This document shows, one piece after another, positions 1 through 7,509 of a DNA stretch of 36,162 nucleotides (position 1 is the stretch's first letter; every line of letters begins with the position of its first letter). The stretch covers positions 1-36,162 of the forward strand of contig WQVC01000020.1 in the NCBI GenBank assembly GCA_009781765.1, read 5' to 3'. A program made the translations under genes and the position numbers. The DNA is from Defluviitaleaceae bacterium. GTDB lineage: Bacteria; Bacillota; Clostridia; Lachnospirales; WQUN01. The notes under the pieces were generated by a model. It worked only from the letters and a program-made list of their open reading frames with translations, did not search any database and was not told the origin of the DNA.

Positions 1-87
1 GCCCCAAGCACCGTCGCGCGATTGTATACATGGTGTGCGGGCATTATTCCGTTATGTGTACAGCGTCAAGGGGTTGCCTTTTCGCTT
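1..87 (-). ncRNA. Putative small RNA, copy B (cut by window edge)
   Basis: Read on the minus strand, this stretch follows a near-consensus promoter (94-122) and shares ordered conserved blocks with 9838-9959: a 14-nt block at 47-60, an 8-nt block at 25-32 containing gtatac, and gtgcttggggc at 1-11. The sequence between blocks diverges, as expected for an RNA or element under constraint. The 3' end and any terminator lie outside the window. No matching protein frame is conserved that would explain the blocks. It could instead be part of a mobile repeat that carries a promoter. Confidence 0.4.
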
Positions 88-93
88 GAACAC

Positions 94-122
94 AATATAA
101 GCGAACAATGTTTTGATGTCAA
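94..122 (-). promoter_or_regulatory. Near-consensus sigma-A promoter of copy B
   Basis: On the minus strand TTGACA (122-117) and TATATT (99-94) are separated by exactly 17 nt. The same promoter, with nearly the same spacer, occurs at 9803-9831. Predicted transcription start is near 87, running leftwards out of the window. Confidence 0.75.
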
Positions 123-244
123 GCGTTTTGCGAAAATAATTTCGGTATATAATTTGCACTTTGAAGACAATCGCAATTACATCAAATTTGCCAACACGAA
201 AATTCCCTTGAAAAAATCGCCCTTGCGTGGCACAATGAGCTTAT

Positions 245-406
245 TAAATACGCGAATCAAGAGTTCAAAACAACGCGCCGCTGCAAATGCCTTGTGGCGA
301 GTGACCGGTCGTTTTTTCGGATGCTTTTCCCGAAAAAACGACATCGAGCGAGCCGTTTACAAGGCATCGGCGGAGCGTTGTTTCCTACCCTTGATTCGCG
401 TTAAAT
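245..406. mobile_element. MITE-like element, copy 1, with target duplication
   Basis: The element body (250-401) has 12-bp perfect terminal inverted repeats, acgcgaatcaag and its complement. It is flanked by identical TAAAT at 245-249 and 402-406, a 5-bp target-site duplication. The arms are inverted repeats of about 60 bp with mismatches, so the whole element folds into one hairpin around a perfect central stem near 308-343. It has no room for a transposase and would depend on one elsewhere. Relatives are at 9439-9589 and 30534-30785. Confidence 0.8.
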
Positions 407-440
407 ATAGCGAACGGGCTTCTCAAGTACGTTTGCGATA
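407..440. repeat. R3 repeat, single arm
   Basis: Contains the word gggcttctcaag followed by a variant of tgcgttcgcg, matching the right arm of the R3 palindrome at 30638-30739 and, inverted, 10069-10110. It directly follows the MITE target duplication and ends just before the ribosome binding site of the next gene. Confidence 0.6.
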
Positions 441-458
441 TGAGCGGAGGTTTTGTCC

Positions 459-719
459 GTGGGTATAATAAGGTATGACGGCACGAGATTTGTTACCGAG
501 GGTGATGTTGACCGTGAATTTACCGGACAGTGGGTTTTGGTGCGGATTCATGATGAAGAAAATCCGAGAAACGGGTATCTCCTTGCATCGGCAGCCGGTC
601 GGGATGACTTGCGCCCTCAATTAGAAGATATAGGCATTACAGAATTTGATTCAAAAGCCAAGATTCTTTACGGCTGTAAATCGCGGGGGAGAAATCTTCA
701 TGTCGAGCTTCTCGGTTAA
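459..719 (+). CDS. Small protein of unknown function (86 aa)
   Basis: A GTG start at 459 is chosen because GGAGG at 446-450 lies 8 nt upstream; the in-frame TTG at 453 is too close to that site. The product begins MGIIRYDGTRF, has no signal peptide or membrane segment, and is acidic in its first half. The middle section (GQWVLVRIHDEENPRNGYL) looks like a small beta-rich fold. The alternation of a W-V-L-V strand, a G-Y-L-L-A strand and a following helix is reminiscent of small DUF5678-type proteins, but I cannot assign it. Its 3' end overlaps the next gene by 20 nt, which suggests translational coupling. The upstream DNA is repeats (R3 arm, MITE), so its promoter is unclear. Confidence 0.5.
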   Translation: MGIIRYDGTRFVTEGDVDREFTGQWVLVRIHDEENPRNGYLLASAAGRDDLRPQLEDIGITEFDSKAKILYGCKSRGRNLHVELLG

Positions 720-855
720 ATTAAATGCAAGCAGACCTTGCCGTTACATATTTGAAGCAAATTTGTGGGAAACACGTAATAAAAAATTCGGACTGCCCGT
801 AACAGTTCTCATGGCTTTCCAAGAATTTGATGACGGGGAATATGTAAAAAATTGA
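700..855 (+). CDS. Small protein of unknown function (51 aa)
   Basis: The ATG at 700 has a strong GGGGGAG at 685-691, placed inside the end of the preceding gene, so the two reading frames overlap by 20 nt in a typical coupled arrangement. The product (MSSFSVKLNAS...) is short and soluble and ends DDGEYVKN. I do not recognise a family. The good ribosome binding site, the overlap and the terminator-like hairpin just downstream argue for a real gene. Its length and lack of a known family argue for caution. The frame extends upstream to 646 without a better start signal. Confidence 0.4.
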   Translation: MSSFSVKLNASRPCRYIFEANLWETRNKKFGLPVTVLMAFQEFDDGEYVKN

Positions 856-867
856 AGCGAACGAAAG

Positions 868-906
868 CGCGCCGCGAAGGGCTGAAAACCCTTGCGGTGC
901 GTTTTG
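868..906 (+). terminator. Intrinsic terminator after the small-gene pair
   Basis: A GC-rich imperfect stem (cgccgcgaaggg, loop ctgaaaa, cccttgcggtgcg) is followed by a short T-run (gtttt). It lies 12 nt after the stop codon at 855. Confidence 0.55.
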
Positions 907-949
907 CTTGCTTGGCGATTGTTGTGTTCATTTTTATGAGACATCAAAA

Positions 950-1032
950 AAAACCGCGCATCGCGCGGTTTTAAAATTTTTTGAGGAGGGAGTTCAGGGG
1001 GAGGAACTTTTTTATAAAAAAGTTCCTCCCCC
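950..1032. terminator. Two hairpins between convergent genes (R1-type)
   Basis: The first hairpin (950-973) is aaaaccgcgc around a 3-nt loop with a flanking T-rich tract. It can terminate in both directions and belongs to the R1 central-palindrome family. The second (997-1032) is a perfect 17-bp inverted repeat with a 2-nt centre (gggggaggaactttttt and its complement), 6 nt past the guaB stop, and would terminate guaB. Confidence 0.65.
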
Positions 1033-1038
1033 CGCGAC

Positions 1039-2520
1039 CTACTCCTTCAAATGAACATCGTGTGCGCCGCCCTCAATTATGCTGGAAGGTGAAACGCGGG
1101 TGAGGCGGGCGGTGTTTTGGAAATCGGCGATGGTTAATGCGCCGCAATTGCACATCGTTGCGCGAATTTTGCTTAATGTTATGGCGAGATTATCGCGAAG
1201 TGCGCCGGCGTACGGAACGTATGCGTCAACGCCTTCTTCGAAGGTGAGTCCGCCGCCGCCCTCGTAGCGTTGCCAGTTTCGGGCGCGTTCCGTTCCTTCG
1301 CCCCAGTATTCCTTCATATAATTGCCGCCGATGTTTACGCGCTTGGTGGGGCTTTCGTCAAAGCGGGCGAAGTAGCGTCCCTGCATACAGAAATCCGCGC
1401 CCATGGCAAGGGCCAGAGTGATGTGATAGTCGTGAACAATGCCGCCGTCGGAGCAAATCGGCACGTAAATGCCGGTTTCTTTGAGCCATTCGTCGCGAGC
1501 GGCGGCAACTTCCATGAGGGATGTTGCTTGTCCGCGCCCGATTCCTTTGGCTTCGCGGGTTATGCAAATCGCGCCGCCGCCGATTCCGACTTTTACAAAG
1601 TCCGCGCCGTTTTCGGCAAGAAAGCGAAATCCTTCGCGGCAAACGACGTTGCCTGCGCCGATTTTTACGGTGTCACCGTAGTTTTTGCGCACGAAGTCGA
1701 GTACGCGCTTTTGCCATTCGGAAAATCCTTCGGACGAGTCGATGCACAGAACATCCGCACCGGCCTCAACAAGCGCGGGAATCCGCCGTTCGTAGTCGTG
1801 AGTGTTGACGCCCGCCCCAACGAGATACCGCTTTTGCTCGTCGAAAAGGGCAAGCTGATTTTCCTTGTGGCTGTCGTAATCCTTGCGGAAAACGAACGAC
1901 GAAAGCCGTCCGGCGTGGTCGGTGATGGGCAAAACGCTGAGCTTGTTATCCCAAATAATATCGTTGCATTGGGGCAGAGTTGTTCCTTCCCATGCGATGG
2001 TCAGGTTTTCAAGCGGCGTCATAAATTCGCTTACCGGTAAATCCGGCGACATTCGCGAAATTCTATAGTCGCGGCTTGTTACAAGGCCGATGAATTTTCC
2101 TGCTGCTGTGCCGTCCTCGGTTACCGCAACGGTTGTGAAGCCGGTTTCGTCTTTGAGGCGCAAAATGTCGCCGAGGGTATTGTCGGGGCGCACGTTCAGA
2201 GAACTCGGCACAAATCCCGCTTTGTAGTTTTTTGCACGACGCACCATTGCCGCTTGACTCTCTATCGACTGCGACACGAATATAAAAGAAATTCCGCCTT
2301 CTCGCGCAAGCGCAGTCGCCATCTTATCATCAGATACCGATTGCATTATTGCCGAAACCAGCGGAATATTTAAACTAAGTGATGGATTTTCGCCGCGCAC
2401 GTGCTTCACAAGCGGCACTTTCAGCGACACATTCGACGAAATGCATTCCGCCGACGAATACCCGGGTACAAGCAGATATTCGTTAAACGTGCGAGATTCA
2501 TGTTCATAAGTAAAAGCCAT
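1039..2520 (-). CDS. guaB: IMP dehydrogenase (Tritrichomonas foetus type)
   Basis: Oxidises IMP to XMP with NAD+, the committed step of guanine nucleotide synthesis, in the cytoplasm. The ATG at 2520 has GGAGGG 8 nt upstream; the GTG at 2529 overlaps that site. The 493-residue product is a full IMPDH barrel with a CBS pair at about 110-220. The catalytic loop is [12 protein letters not shown] with the nucleophile at Cys319. The flap carries the Arg418-Tyr419 dyad in RNWQRYE. Both fall at the residue numbers familiar from T. foetus IMPDH, and long stretches ([29 protein letters not shown]) match that protein rather than classical Bacillus GuaB. The protozoan gene is generally regarded as bacterial in origin, so this lineage is of interest. 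Monocistronic, with its own promoter and terminator. Confidence 0.97.
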   Translation of the reverse strand: MAFTYEHESRTFNEYLLVPGYSSAECISSNVSLKVPLVKHVRGENPSLSLNIPLVSAIMQSVSDDKMATALAREGGISFIFVSQSIESQAAMVRRAKNYKAGFVPSSLNVRPDNTLGDILRLKDETGFTTVAVTEDGTAAGKFIGLVTSRDYRISRMSPDLPVSEFMTPLENLTIAWEGTTLPQCNDIIWDNKLSVLPITDHAGRLSSFVFRKDYDSHKENQLALFDEQKRYLVGAGVNTHDYERRIPALVEAGADVLCIDSSEGFSEWQKRVLDFVRKNYGDTVKIGAGNVVCREGFRFLAENGADFVKVGIGGGAICITREAKGIGRGQATSLMEVAAARDEWLKETGIYVPICSDGGIVHDYHITLALAMGADFCMQGRYFARFDESPTKRVNIGGNYMKEYWGEGTERARNWQRYEGGGGLTFEEGVDAYVPYAGALRDNLAITLSKIRATMCNCGALTIADFQNTARLTRVSPSSIIEGGAHDVHLKE

Positions 2521-2552
2521 GATAATCACCCTCCGTTTATTGGATTTTCGGC

Positions 2553-2581
2553 ATTATAACTATAGCGCGGGAAAAAAGCAA
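2553..2581 (-). promoter_or_regulatory. guaB promoter
   Basis: Minus strand TTGCTT (2581-2576), 17-nt spacer, TATAAT (2558-2553). Predicted start near 2546 gives a leader of about 26 nt. That is too short for a purine riboswitch, and none is seen. Confidence 0.75.
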
Positions 2582-2589
2582 ATATGGTA

Positions 2590-2610
2590 TGCTCGGAAAA
2601 ACATTCCGCA
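2590..2610. promoter_or_regulatory. Candidate operator between guaB and the WYL gene
   Basis: An interrupted palindrome, CGGAA-AAACA-TTCCG with partly matching flanks, lies upstream of the WYL regulator and just upstream of the guaB -35 box. Autoregulation by the WYL protein is a plausible use, but this is inference from position only. Confidence 0.3.
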
Positions 2611-2643
2611 AACACACAAACAATTGAAGAGAGAGTTGAAAAA

Positions 2644-3528
2644 ATGCAAATAAACCGGCTGTTTGAAATAATTTACACATTGCTGCACAAAAAAAGCGTT
2701 ACAGCGAAGGAGCTTGCAACGCAGTTTGGTGTGTCTTCGCGTACAATTTATCGCGATGTTGATACGTTAAGCCTTGCGGGGATTCCCGTGTACACGGAAA
2801 AAGGCAAAGGCGGCGGAATAAGCCTGTTGCCGGATTTTGTGCTGAATAAATCCATTTTAAGCGAGAGCGAGCAAAACGCAATTTTAACAGCCCTGCAAGG
2901 TTTGTCTCATGTAAATGCAGACGAAGCCAACGGTGCATTAAAGCGGCTTTCCGCGATTTTCAACAAGACCGCCGCAAATTGGCTCGAAGCGGATTTTTCC
3001 GGCTACTCCAACGACTTTTTCAACGATTTCAAAACAGCCGTTTTGGAACGTCGCATTGTTGCGTTTGATTATTTTAATGCCGAGGGCGAAAAAATTTTTC
3101 GCCGCGTCGAGCCTTTGCAGCTTTGGTTCAAATCGAAATCATGGTACGTAAAGGGATTTTGTTTGAATAAGCAGGCAACGCGCCTTTTCAAATTAACGCG
3201 GGTGAAGAATCTTGTTGTTACGGAGGAAAATTTCGCGGTTCGCAACTTGCTTGAATCTCCCGATACCGAAGACCCCGAGCTTCCCGAAAGCGTTATTAAA
3301 CTTCGCATTTCTCCCGAAATGACATACCGCGTTTATGACGAATTTAACGAAAACGACATAACAAAACAGCCGGACGGCAGTTTTATCGTAAGCGCGACAT
3401 GGCCGGAGGATAGTTGGGTTTACGGCTTCATCCTCTCATACGGTGAATATGCCGAGGTTTTGGAACCGCTGCATTTGCGCGAAATAATAAAAGAAAAATC
3501 TCAAAAAATTTTACGAAAATATTTATAA
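2644..3528 (+). CDS. HTH/WYL-domain transcriptional regulator (YafY-like)
   Basis: A 294-residue DNA-binding regulator. The N-terminal HTH (about 17-45) contains ELATQFGVSSRTIYRDVDTL, a DeoR/HTH_11-type recognition helix. The WYL domain (about 125-195) has the signature WYVKGFC at 167-173 and the partner RLFKLTRVKNL at 180-190. A WCX-like C-terminal domain follows (about 215-294). WYL domains are thought to sense ligands such as nucleic acids or small molecules. The ATG at 2644 is preferred over upstream 2584 because it matches the family N-terminus and follows a purine-rich GAGAGAG. The DinB-like gene begins 73 nt downstream on the same strand and may be a target or partner; WYL regulators next to DinB-like enzymes are common in Bacillota. 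Confidence 0.9.
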   Translation: MQINRLFEIIYTLLHKKSVTAKELATQFGVSSRTIYRDVDTLSLAGIPVYTEKGKGGGISLLPDFVLNKSILSESEQNAILTALQGLSHVNADEANGALKRLSAIFNKTAANWLEADFSGYSNDFFNDFKTAVLERRIVAFDYFNAEGEKIFRRVEPLQLWFKSKSWYVKGFCLNKQATRLFKLTRVKNLVVTEENFAVRNLLESPDTEDPELPESVIKLRISPEMTYRVYDEFNENDITKQPDGSFIVSATWPEDSWVYGFILSYGEYAEVLEPLHLREIIKEKSQKILRKYL

Positions 3529-3601
3529 TATGACACGCTGTTGTCGTATTCGCCTGATATGCTGTCCGCGAAACAAAAAAAATTTTTCGGAGGAGAAATG
3601 T

Positions 3602-4072
3602 ATGACTGAATCATTAAATGCACTTTGGGCGGATTGGAAAACTACGCGGAGCATTATTTCATGCTTCATCGACGAACTCAGCGATGCCGACCTCGACAAA
3701 ATTTTGCCGCGAAAAGTCCTCAACACAATTCGCCTGCAAGCGTATGAATTAACTTTGTTCCAACGGGATATTGTTGATTCGTTAAGCACAGGCACAGTGG
3801 ATTTCGGCACGGAATACATCTACGAAGTTTGGTCGAAAGACGCTCTCACAAAACGCATGGCGGAACTGGATGCCGCGCTCGAAAAAAAATTAGAAACCAT
3901 GAACGGCACGGAAATCATTGATTATTACGGCGAAAAATACAACGTGCATCGAATCTTATCCATGCTGACGGGGCATGAAAATATGCACGTCGGCCAAATC
4001 ATTGCATTTTGTTATGCAACGGGAATCAAAATTCCCGAAAGTATATCCGAGCCGATGGCTCTTGAAGGCTAA
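3602..4072 (+). CDS. DinB-like four-helix-bundle protein
   Basis: The ATG at 3602 follows GGAGGAG (3589-3595). The 156-residue product is all-helical, with HENMHVGQIIAFC at 125-137. This is the HExxHxxQ-type signature of the DinB/YfiT metal-dependent superfamily, which includes thiol-S-transferases acting on xenobiotics. Two metal ligands, H125 and H129, are visible. The usual first histidine in helix 2 (near residue 47) is missing, because that segment reads RLQAYELTLFQR, so catalysis is uncertain. It lies between the WYL regulator and a Cys-containing protein on the same strand, so a stress- or detoxification-type operon is possible. The substrate is unknown. Confidence 0.8.
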   Translation: MTESLNALWADWKTTRSIISCFIDELSDADLDKILPRKVLNTIRLQAYELTLFQRDIVDSLSTGTVDFGTEYIYEVWSKDALTKRMAELDAALEKKLETMNGTEIIDYYGEKYNVHRILSMLTGHENMHVGQIIAFCYATGIKIPESISEPMALEG

Positions 4073-4099
4073 TCCAAGTAAAACGGAGGTCAACATCCC

Positions 4100-4666
4100 A
4101 TGCGAACCGTGATGAGCGCAATGTACAAGAAGAAAAGCGGCATTCCTGCTGATGTGCTGCCTATTTTTGAAAGCATTATTGTGAAATATGAAATACCGGG
4201 AAAGTCGAGTCTCGGGCCTGAATGCGATGCAGAATTTTTCAAAGCAATGGAGGAACATCTTACCCGCGAGCAGCGATTTAGGTTGTACGAGCAAGTCGGA
4301 GGATGTAAAGGCACAGGTGACGACAAAGTGCGTAAAGCCTTTGCGCAGGAACACGCCGCGTTGCCGCTTGCCGAAAGACTGGAGCTTTTTGCAAAAAAAT
4401 TCAACAGGGACGGCAGGGTTTTGAATTCCGATAACACAATCACGGTCACATTTGCCTGTACGCACGGTTATTACAGATGTGCGTTGGCGGGAAAGCCGTT
4501 TAATCCGCCTGCGTCACTTGAGTCATATTTTGAACGTTGCGCAGGCGGTCGATTATATGAACTTGAAAAGGCACTGGGTATCAATCTGAAAATCAAATCG
4601 GTAGACATTTCACCGCTTGAAGAAAATCCCGCAAACCCCGTTGTATTCACATTTGAAGTGGTCTGA
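4100..4666 (+). CDS. Cysteine-containing protein of unknown function
   Basis: The ATG at 4100 follows GGAGG at 4085-4089, and the gene starts 27 nt after the DinB-like gene. The 188-residue product is soluble, with no signal peptide. It has five cysteines, at 42, 69, 120, 127 and 147, including CTHGYYRC (120-127) and ERCAGGRLYELEKALG. The order is: a helical N-terminus, a short beta stretch before the CxxxxxxC pair, a Cys-Gly-Gly turn, a helix, and a final beta strand. This resembles DUF6144 or V4R-like small-molecule or metal-binding domains. I cannot confirm the family. Context (WYL, DinB-like) suggests a shared response. No intrinsic terminator is visible in the 10 nt before the convergent vanW gene. 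Confidence 0.75.
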   Translation: MRTVMSAMYKKKSGIPADVLPIFESIIVKYEIPGKSSLGPECDAEFFKAMEEHLTREQRFRLYEQVGGCKGTGDDKVRKAFAQEHAALPLAERLELFAKKFNRDGRVLNSDNTITVTFACTHGYYRCALAGKPFNPPASLESYFERCAGGRLYELEKALGINLKIKSVDISPLEENPANPVVFTFEVV

Positions 4667-4676
4667 AAATTTTATA

Positions 4677-5978
4677 TCACCCCGCACCGATTGCAATGAT
4701 TCCCTGCAAAGGTTTGTATACGGATGTGTTTATATTTTCGCGCGAAACCTCGGTTCCGCCGATGTAAACGATTTTATACAGCTCGACATGATAGCCCATT
4801 TGCGACTCCAAAGTAACGCGGCGCACTCCGCGCGGTACGGCGGCGTCAACAACTTCGCGGTACGGCTCGGGCGGCAAAATTTCAACTTTCTTCGCCTCAA
4901 AACGCAGAGTGCGGTTTGCCGCGCGGGTTTCGTATCCGTGAATTTGTACATATAATCTGTTGTACTCAACACGGCTTGTAATTAAAACAGGACGTGTCGT
5001 TGTATTTTTGAATTTCAGGTCGAAATAATCGCCGGCAACCGTCGCGTCGAAGCCGACTTCAACATAACTCACCCGCGCAGAATGATTGTGCCGCTGAAGC
5101 ACTGTCAGTTCGGCATGAAGCACTGCGTTGTAAAGTGTTGACACAACTTGGCACACGCCGCCGCCGACGTCTTCAACCGGCTGCCCGCGAACAAGAACAA
5201 CCGCAGTTTCATAACCGCTGTCGGGCAAATTTGCCGCAATGATTGCTCCGGCGGAAAACGTCTCGCCGGGATAAATCACGCTGTTGTTAATTCGCTCGGC
5301 GGCGCGAGTTATATTGCGAACGCGAGGCTCGCCGCCGGAGCCGGCAATATACGTGCCGAAATTGCCCAAAACGGCAGGCGCGAAATCGAAATCGGCAGTG
5401 GTATGAGTCGGCGCGACAGCGAAAAATTCGAGCGCGACATCGCCGCTTTCAAGAGAGATTAAAATTGCTTGAGTGGCGGCTGCGGCGGTTTCCGTGTTGA
5501 TGCCCGACCCGGTTCTTTCCGCCGAAACCGTGATTTGCCCTCTTGCGTCGGCAGAAAAAGAAGCGTTTATCGCCGGAGTGTCGAATTTTTTCGAAAGCCC
5601 GCCGATTATGCTTTCGAGCTTCTCCGCGTTAAAAATAAACCCCGGCGACTCGTTTAAATCGCGCCGAAAAAGTCGCGAAATACCGCGTCGCGGCGTTAAT
5701 GCGGCGTCGATAAGCGGAGTAAAATCAAAACGCGCGCCGAAATCCGCAAAAGTGTATTGCGCCAAAACTTCGCCGTTTTTTAAATATCGAAGCTCTCGTG
5801 CTTCAAGCGGCACTTGAAAACGCTCGGCAAGAGCGGCTTCTGCCTCGGCGCGATTCATGCCGCCGACGGCAACATCATGTATGTAAACATTTGCGTTAAT
5901 TGTGTCGGTTTCGTCGGAACATGCCGAAAAAATCAAAAATAACGCGACAAAACCCAAAAGCAGGTTCATATTTCGCAA
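4677..5978 (-). CDS. VanW/YoaR-type exported lipoprotein
   Basis: A 433-residue surface protein with a lipoprotein signal (hydrophobic stretch 5-17, lipobox FSAC with Cys20). A YoaR-type peptidoglycan-binding-like region covers about 30-200. The VanW domain (about 208-340) has GETFSAGAI, DVGGGVCQVVSTLYNA and HNHSARVSYV. A beta-rich, G5-like tail follows. The family is tied to cell-wall functions in Bacillota; the reaction is unknown. A TTG start at 5978 is favoured because GAAGGGGG (5994-5987) is 8 nt away, whereas the ATG at 5969 is 17 nt away. The ribosome binding site lies in the 3' arm of a terminator-like hairpin, so expression may be attenuated. It is transcribed alone and is convergent with the gene ending at 4666. 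Confidence 0.9.
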   Translation of the reverse strand: MRNMNLLLGFVALFLIFSACSDETDTINANVYIHDVAVGGMNRAEAEAALAERFQVPLEARELRYLKNGEVLAQYTFADFGARFDFTPLIDAALTPRRGISRLFRRDLNESPGFIFNAEKLESIIGGLSKKFDTPAINASFSADARGQITVSAERTGSGINTETAAAATQAILISLESGDVALEFFAVAPTHTTADFDFAPAVLGNFGTYIAGSGGEPRVRNITRAAERINNSVIYPGETFSAGAIIAANLPDSGYETAVVLVRGQPVEDVGGGVCQVVSTLYNAVLHAELTVLQRHNHSARVSYVEVGFDATVAGDYFDLKFKNTTTRPVLITSRVEYNRLYVQIHGYETRAANRTLRFEAKKVEILPPEPYREVVDAAVPRGVRRVTLESQMGYHVELYKIVYIGGTEVSRENINTSVYKPLQGIIAIGAG

Positions 5979-5984
5979 AAAAAA

Positions 5985-6016
5985 CGCCCCCTTCTATATA
6001 TTTATAGAAAGGGGCG
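5985..6016 (-). promoter_or_regulatory. Terminator-like hairpin sequestering the vanW RBS
   Basis: On the minus strand the stem cgcccc/ggggcg continues, after one mismatch, into 7 A-T-rich pairs around a 4-nt loop. It is followed directly by a run of eight T (5984-5977) that leads into the TTG start codon. The 3' arm contains the ribosome binding site GAAGGGGG. It can act as an intrinsic terminator for upstream transcription, as an RBS-masking hairpin, or both. Confidence 0.65.
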
Positions 6017-6022
6017 GCTGAA

Positions 6023-6051
6023 ATTATTACAAGACTTGTTTAACACGTGAA
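6023..6051 (-). promoter_or_regulatory. Candidate vanW promoter (extended -10)
   Basis: Minus strand TTCACG (6051-6046), 17-nt spacer ending in TGT, then AATAAT (6028-6023). The weak -35 is offset by the TGn extended -10. Predicted start is about 6016, the first base of the hairpin, so the mRNA would begin with a 5' stem-loop. Confidence 0.4.
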
Positions 6052-6068
6052 TCTAATTCTCATCCTAT

Positions 6069-6209
6069 CGGGGGCTTGCCCCCGAACCCCCACCCGCTTT
6101 TTAAAAAAAGCGGGGCAAAAATTATCAAAAAATCGCGCGAAGCGCGATTTTTAAGAAAGTTTTTGTCAAACTTTTTCCAAAAAGTTTGCGGGGTTTGGGG
6201 CGAAGCCTC
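6069..6209. repeat. R1 mosaic palindrome, copy a
   Basis: Symmetric modules in order: terminal hairpin (gggggcttgccccc), ccgcttttt/aaaaagcgg hairpin, central palindrome aatcgcgcgaagcgcgatt (6131-6149), an actttttccaaaaagt hairpin, and a terminal ggggcgaagcct. It lies between two minus-strand genes and probably ends transcription of the yajC operon. Confidence 0.75.
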
Positions 6210-6228
6210 AAAATTGATTTTCGTGTAA

Positions 6229-7509
6229 CTATTCGAATATTTTCTTAGCGGCACGTGCTTCGTGAAGGATTTTTTCAACATCAAGGGTCGTAAACTCGCC
6301 TTTTTCGTAAAGCGCACGCCCGCGCACGATTGTCATTTCAACATCGCGACCGCTTGCGGAATACGCGAGGTTCAACAGCGGGTCGTAGCACATTGTTTGG
6401 CGCGGCGTGTTGAAATCAAGCAAAATTACATCGGCATCGAAGCCTTCTTTTATTTGACCGCTTTCAGCCTCGCGGCCTTGGGCTTTCGCGCCGTTGACGG
6501 TGGCGGTTTTAAGCGTGTCACGCGCAGAAAGAATTGTGGGGTCGCCGGCAGCATATTTTTGCAAAAGCGACGCCATTTTCATTTCTTCAAAGAGGTCGTG
6601 GGAATTATTCGAGGCCATGCCGTCCGTTCCGAGGGCGACGTTTACGCCGGCCTGCATGAATTTTGCCACCGGCGCGAGTCCGCTTGCGAGTTTCAGGTTT
6701 GAAAGCGGATTATGCGCAACGGTTACACCCTTTTCGCGCAAAATTTCGATATCGTCGTCGGTTGCCCAAACGCCGTGCGCAGCAACGGTCGGCACATCGA
6801 AAACGCCGTGCTTGGCAAACATTTGCGCCGGTGTCGCACCGTATTTTTCAACGCAACCGTCGTGTTCCGTTTTTGTTTCGGAAAGATGCACATGCATCCG
6901 CATATTATTTTTTTGCGCGAACTCGACGGCACATTCCCATGTCGGCGATTGCGACGTGTAGCACCCGTGTATCGACGCCTCTATTTTTATGCGGCCGTCC
7001 TTCTTATCATATCCCGCCTCAAGCGCGCGCAAAGTTTGCTTGTACTCGTTGCAATTTTCAAAAATAAAATCGTCGCCGAAAGCAACAACGCCGTTTGAAA
7101 TGTTTGCCAACATTCCGGCTTCGTCTGCCGCTCGCGCAACTTCATCCATGTGGCAATACATATCCGAAAACGCCACCGTCCCGGACGCAAGCATTTCCGC
7201 CATCGCAAGCTGTGTCCCGACGCGAACGAGCGCGGGCGTGAGTTTTGCTTCCGCCGGAATCAGATGATTAAACAGCCAGTCTTCCAATGCGCGGTCGTTG
7301 GCGAAACCGCGAAAAAGCGTCATACCGGCGTGGGTATGGCAATTGTACAGCCCCGGCATAAGAACTTTATGCGTACCGTCGATAACACGCGCCGCCGTAC
7401 CCGCCGTGTCGAAGGTAATTTTTCCGTTGCGAATCCCCACATCCGACACAGTCGCGGCATCGGGAGTAACAACCGTTACGTTTTTGAACAAAATTTCCAA
7501 TCTATTCAC
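6229..7509 (-). CDS. Amidohydrolase, 5-methylthioadenosine/S-adenosylhomocysteine deaminase type
   Basis: A cytoplasmic metal-dependent deaminase of the TrzN/AtzA/MtaD group, likely acting on SAH, MTA or related adenosines. Metal ligands are visible: H58 and H60 in NCHTHAGMTLFRG, H208 in MHVHLSETKTEH, H245 in AAHGVW and D296 in GTDGMASNN. The length (426) is typical. The GTG at 7509 overlaps the yajC stop by 8 nt. A TTG at 7500 is an alternative start with better spacing (8 nt) from the AAGG at 7513-7510. Either way translation is coupled to yajC. The substrate cannot be fixed from sequence; guanine deaminase is less likely because the NxHTHAGM and SETxxEH motifs fit the MTA/SAH group. Confidence 0.9.
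   Translation of the reverse strand: MNRLEILFKNVTVVTPDAATVSDVGIRNGKITFDTAGTAARVIDGTHKVLMPGLYNCHTHAGMTLFRGFANDRALEDWLFNHLIPAEAKLTPALVRVGTQLAMAEMLASGTVAFSDMYCHMDEVARAADEAGMLANISNGVVAFGDDFIFENCNEYKQTLRALEAGYDKKDGRIKIEASIHGCYTSQSPTWECAVEFAQKNNMRMHVHLSETKTEHDGCVEKYGATPAQMFAKHGVFDVPTVAAHGVWATDDDIEILREKGVTVAHNPLSNLKLASGLAPVAKFMQAGVNVALGTDGMASNNSHDLFEEMKMASLLQKYAAGDPTILSARDTLKTATVNGAKAQGREAESGQIKEGFDADVILLDFNTPRQTMCYDPLLNLAYSASGRDVEMTIVRGRALYEKGEFTTLDVEKILHEARAAKKIFE

Noticed and set aside
22-468. Open frame of 148 codons on the plus strand
   Set aside because: It runs through the antisense of the small-RNA promoter, then the MITE hairpin and the R3 arm, and has no ribosome binding site. Its resemblance to a frame at 9703-10005 comes only from the shared promoter repeat.
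1270-2040. 256-codon open frame antisense to guaB
   Set aside because: Lies fully inside the conserved guaB gene on the opposite strand, with composition that mirrors guaB codons and no start signals.
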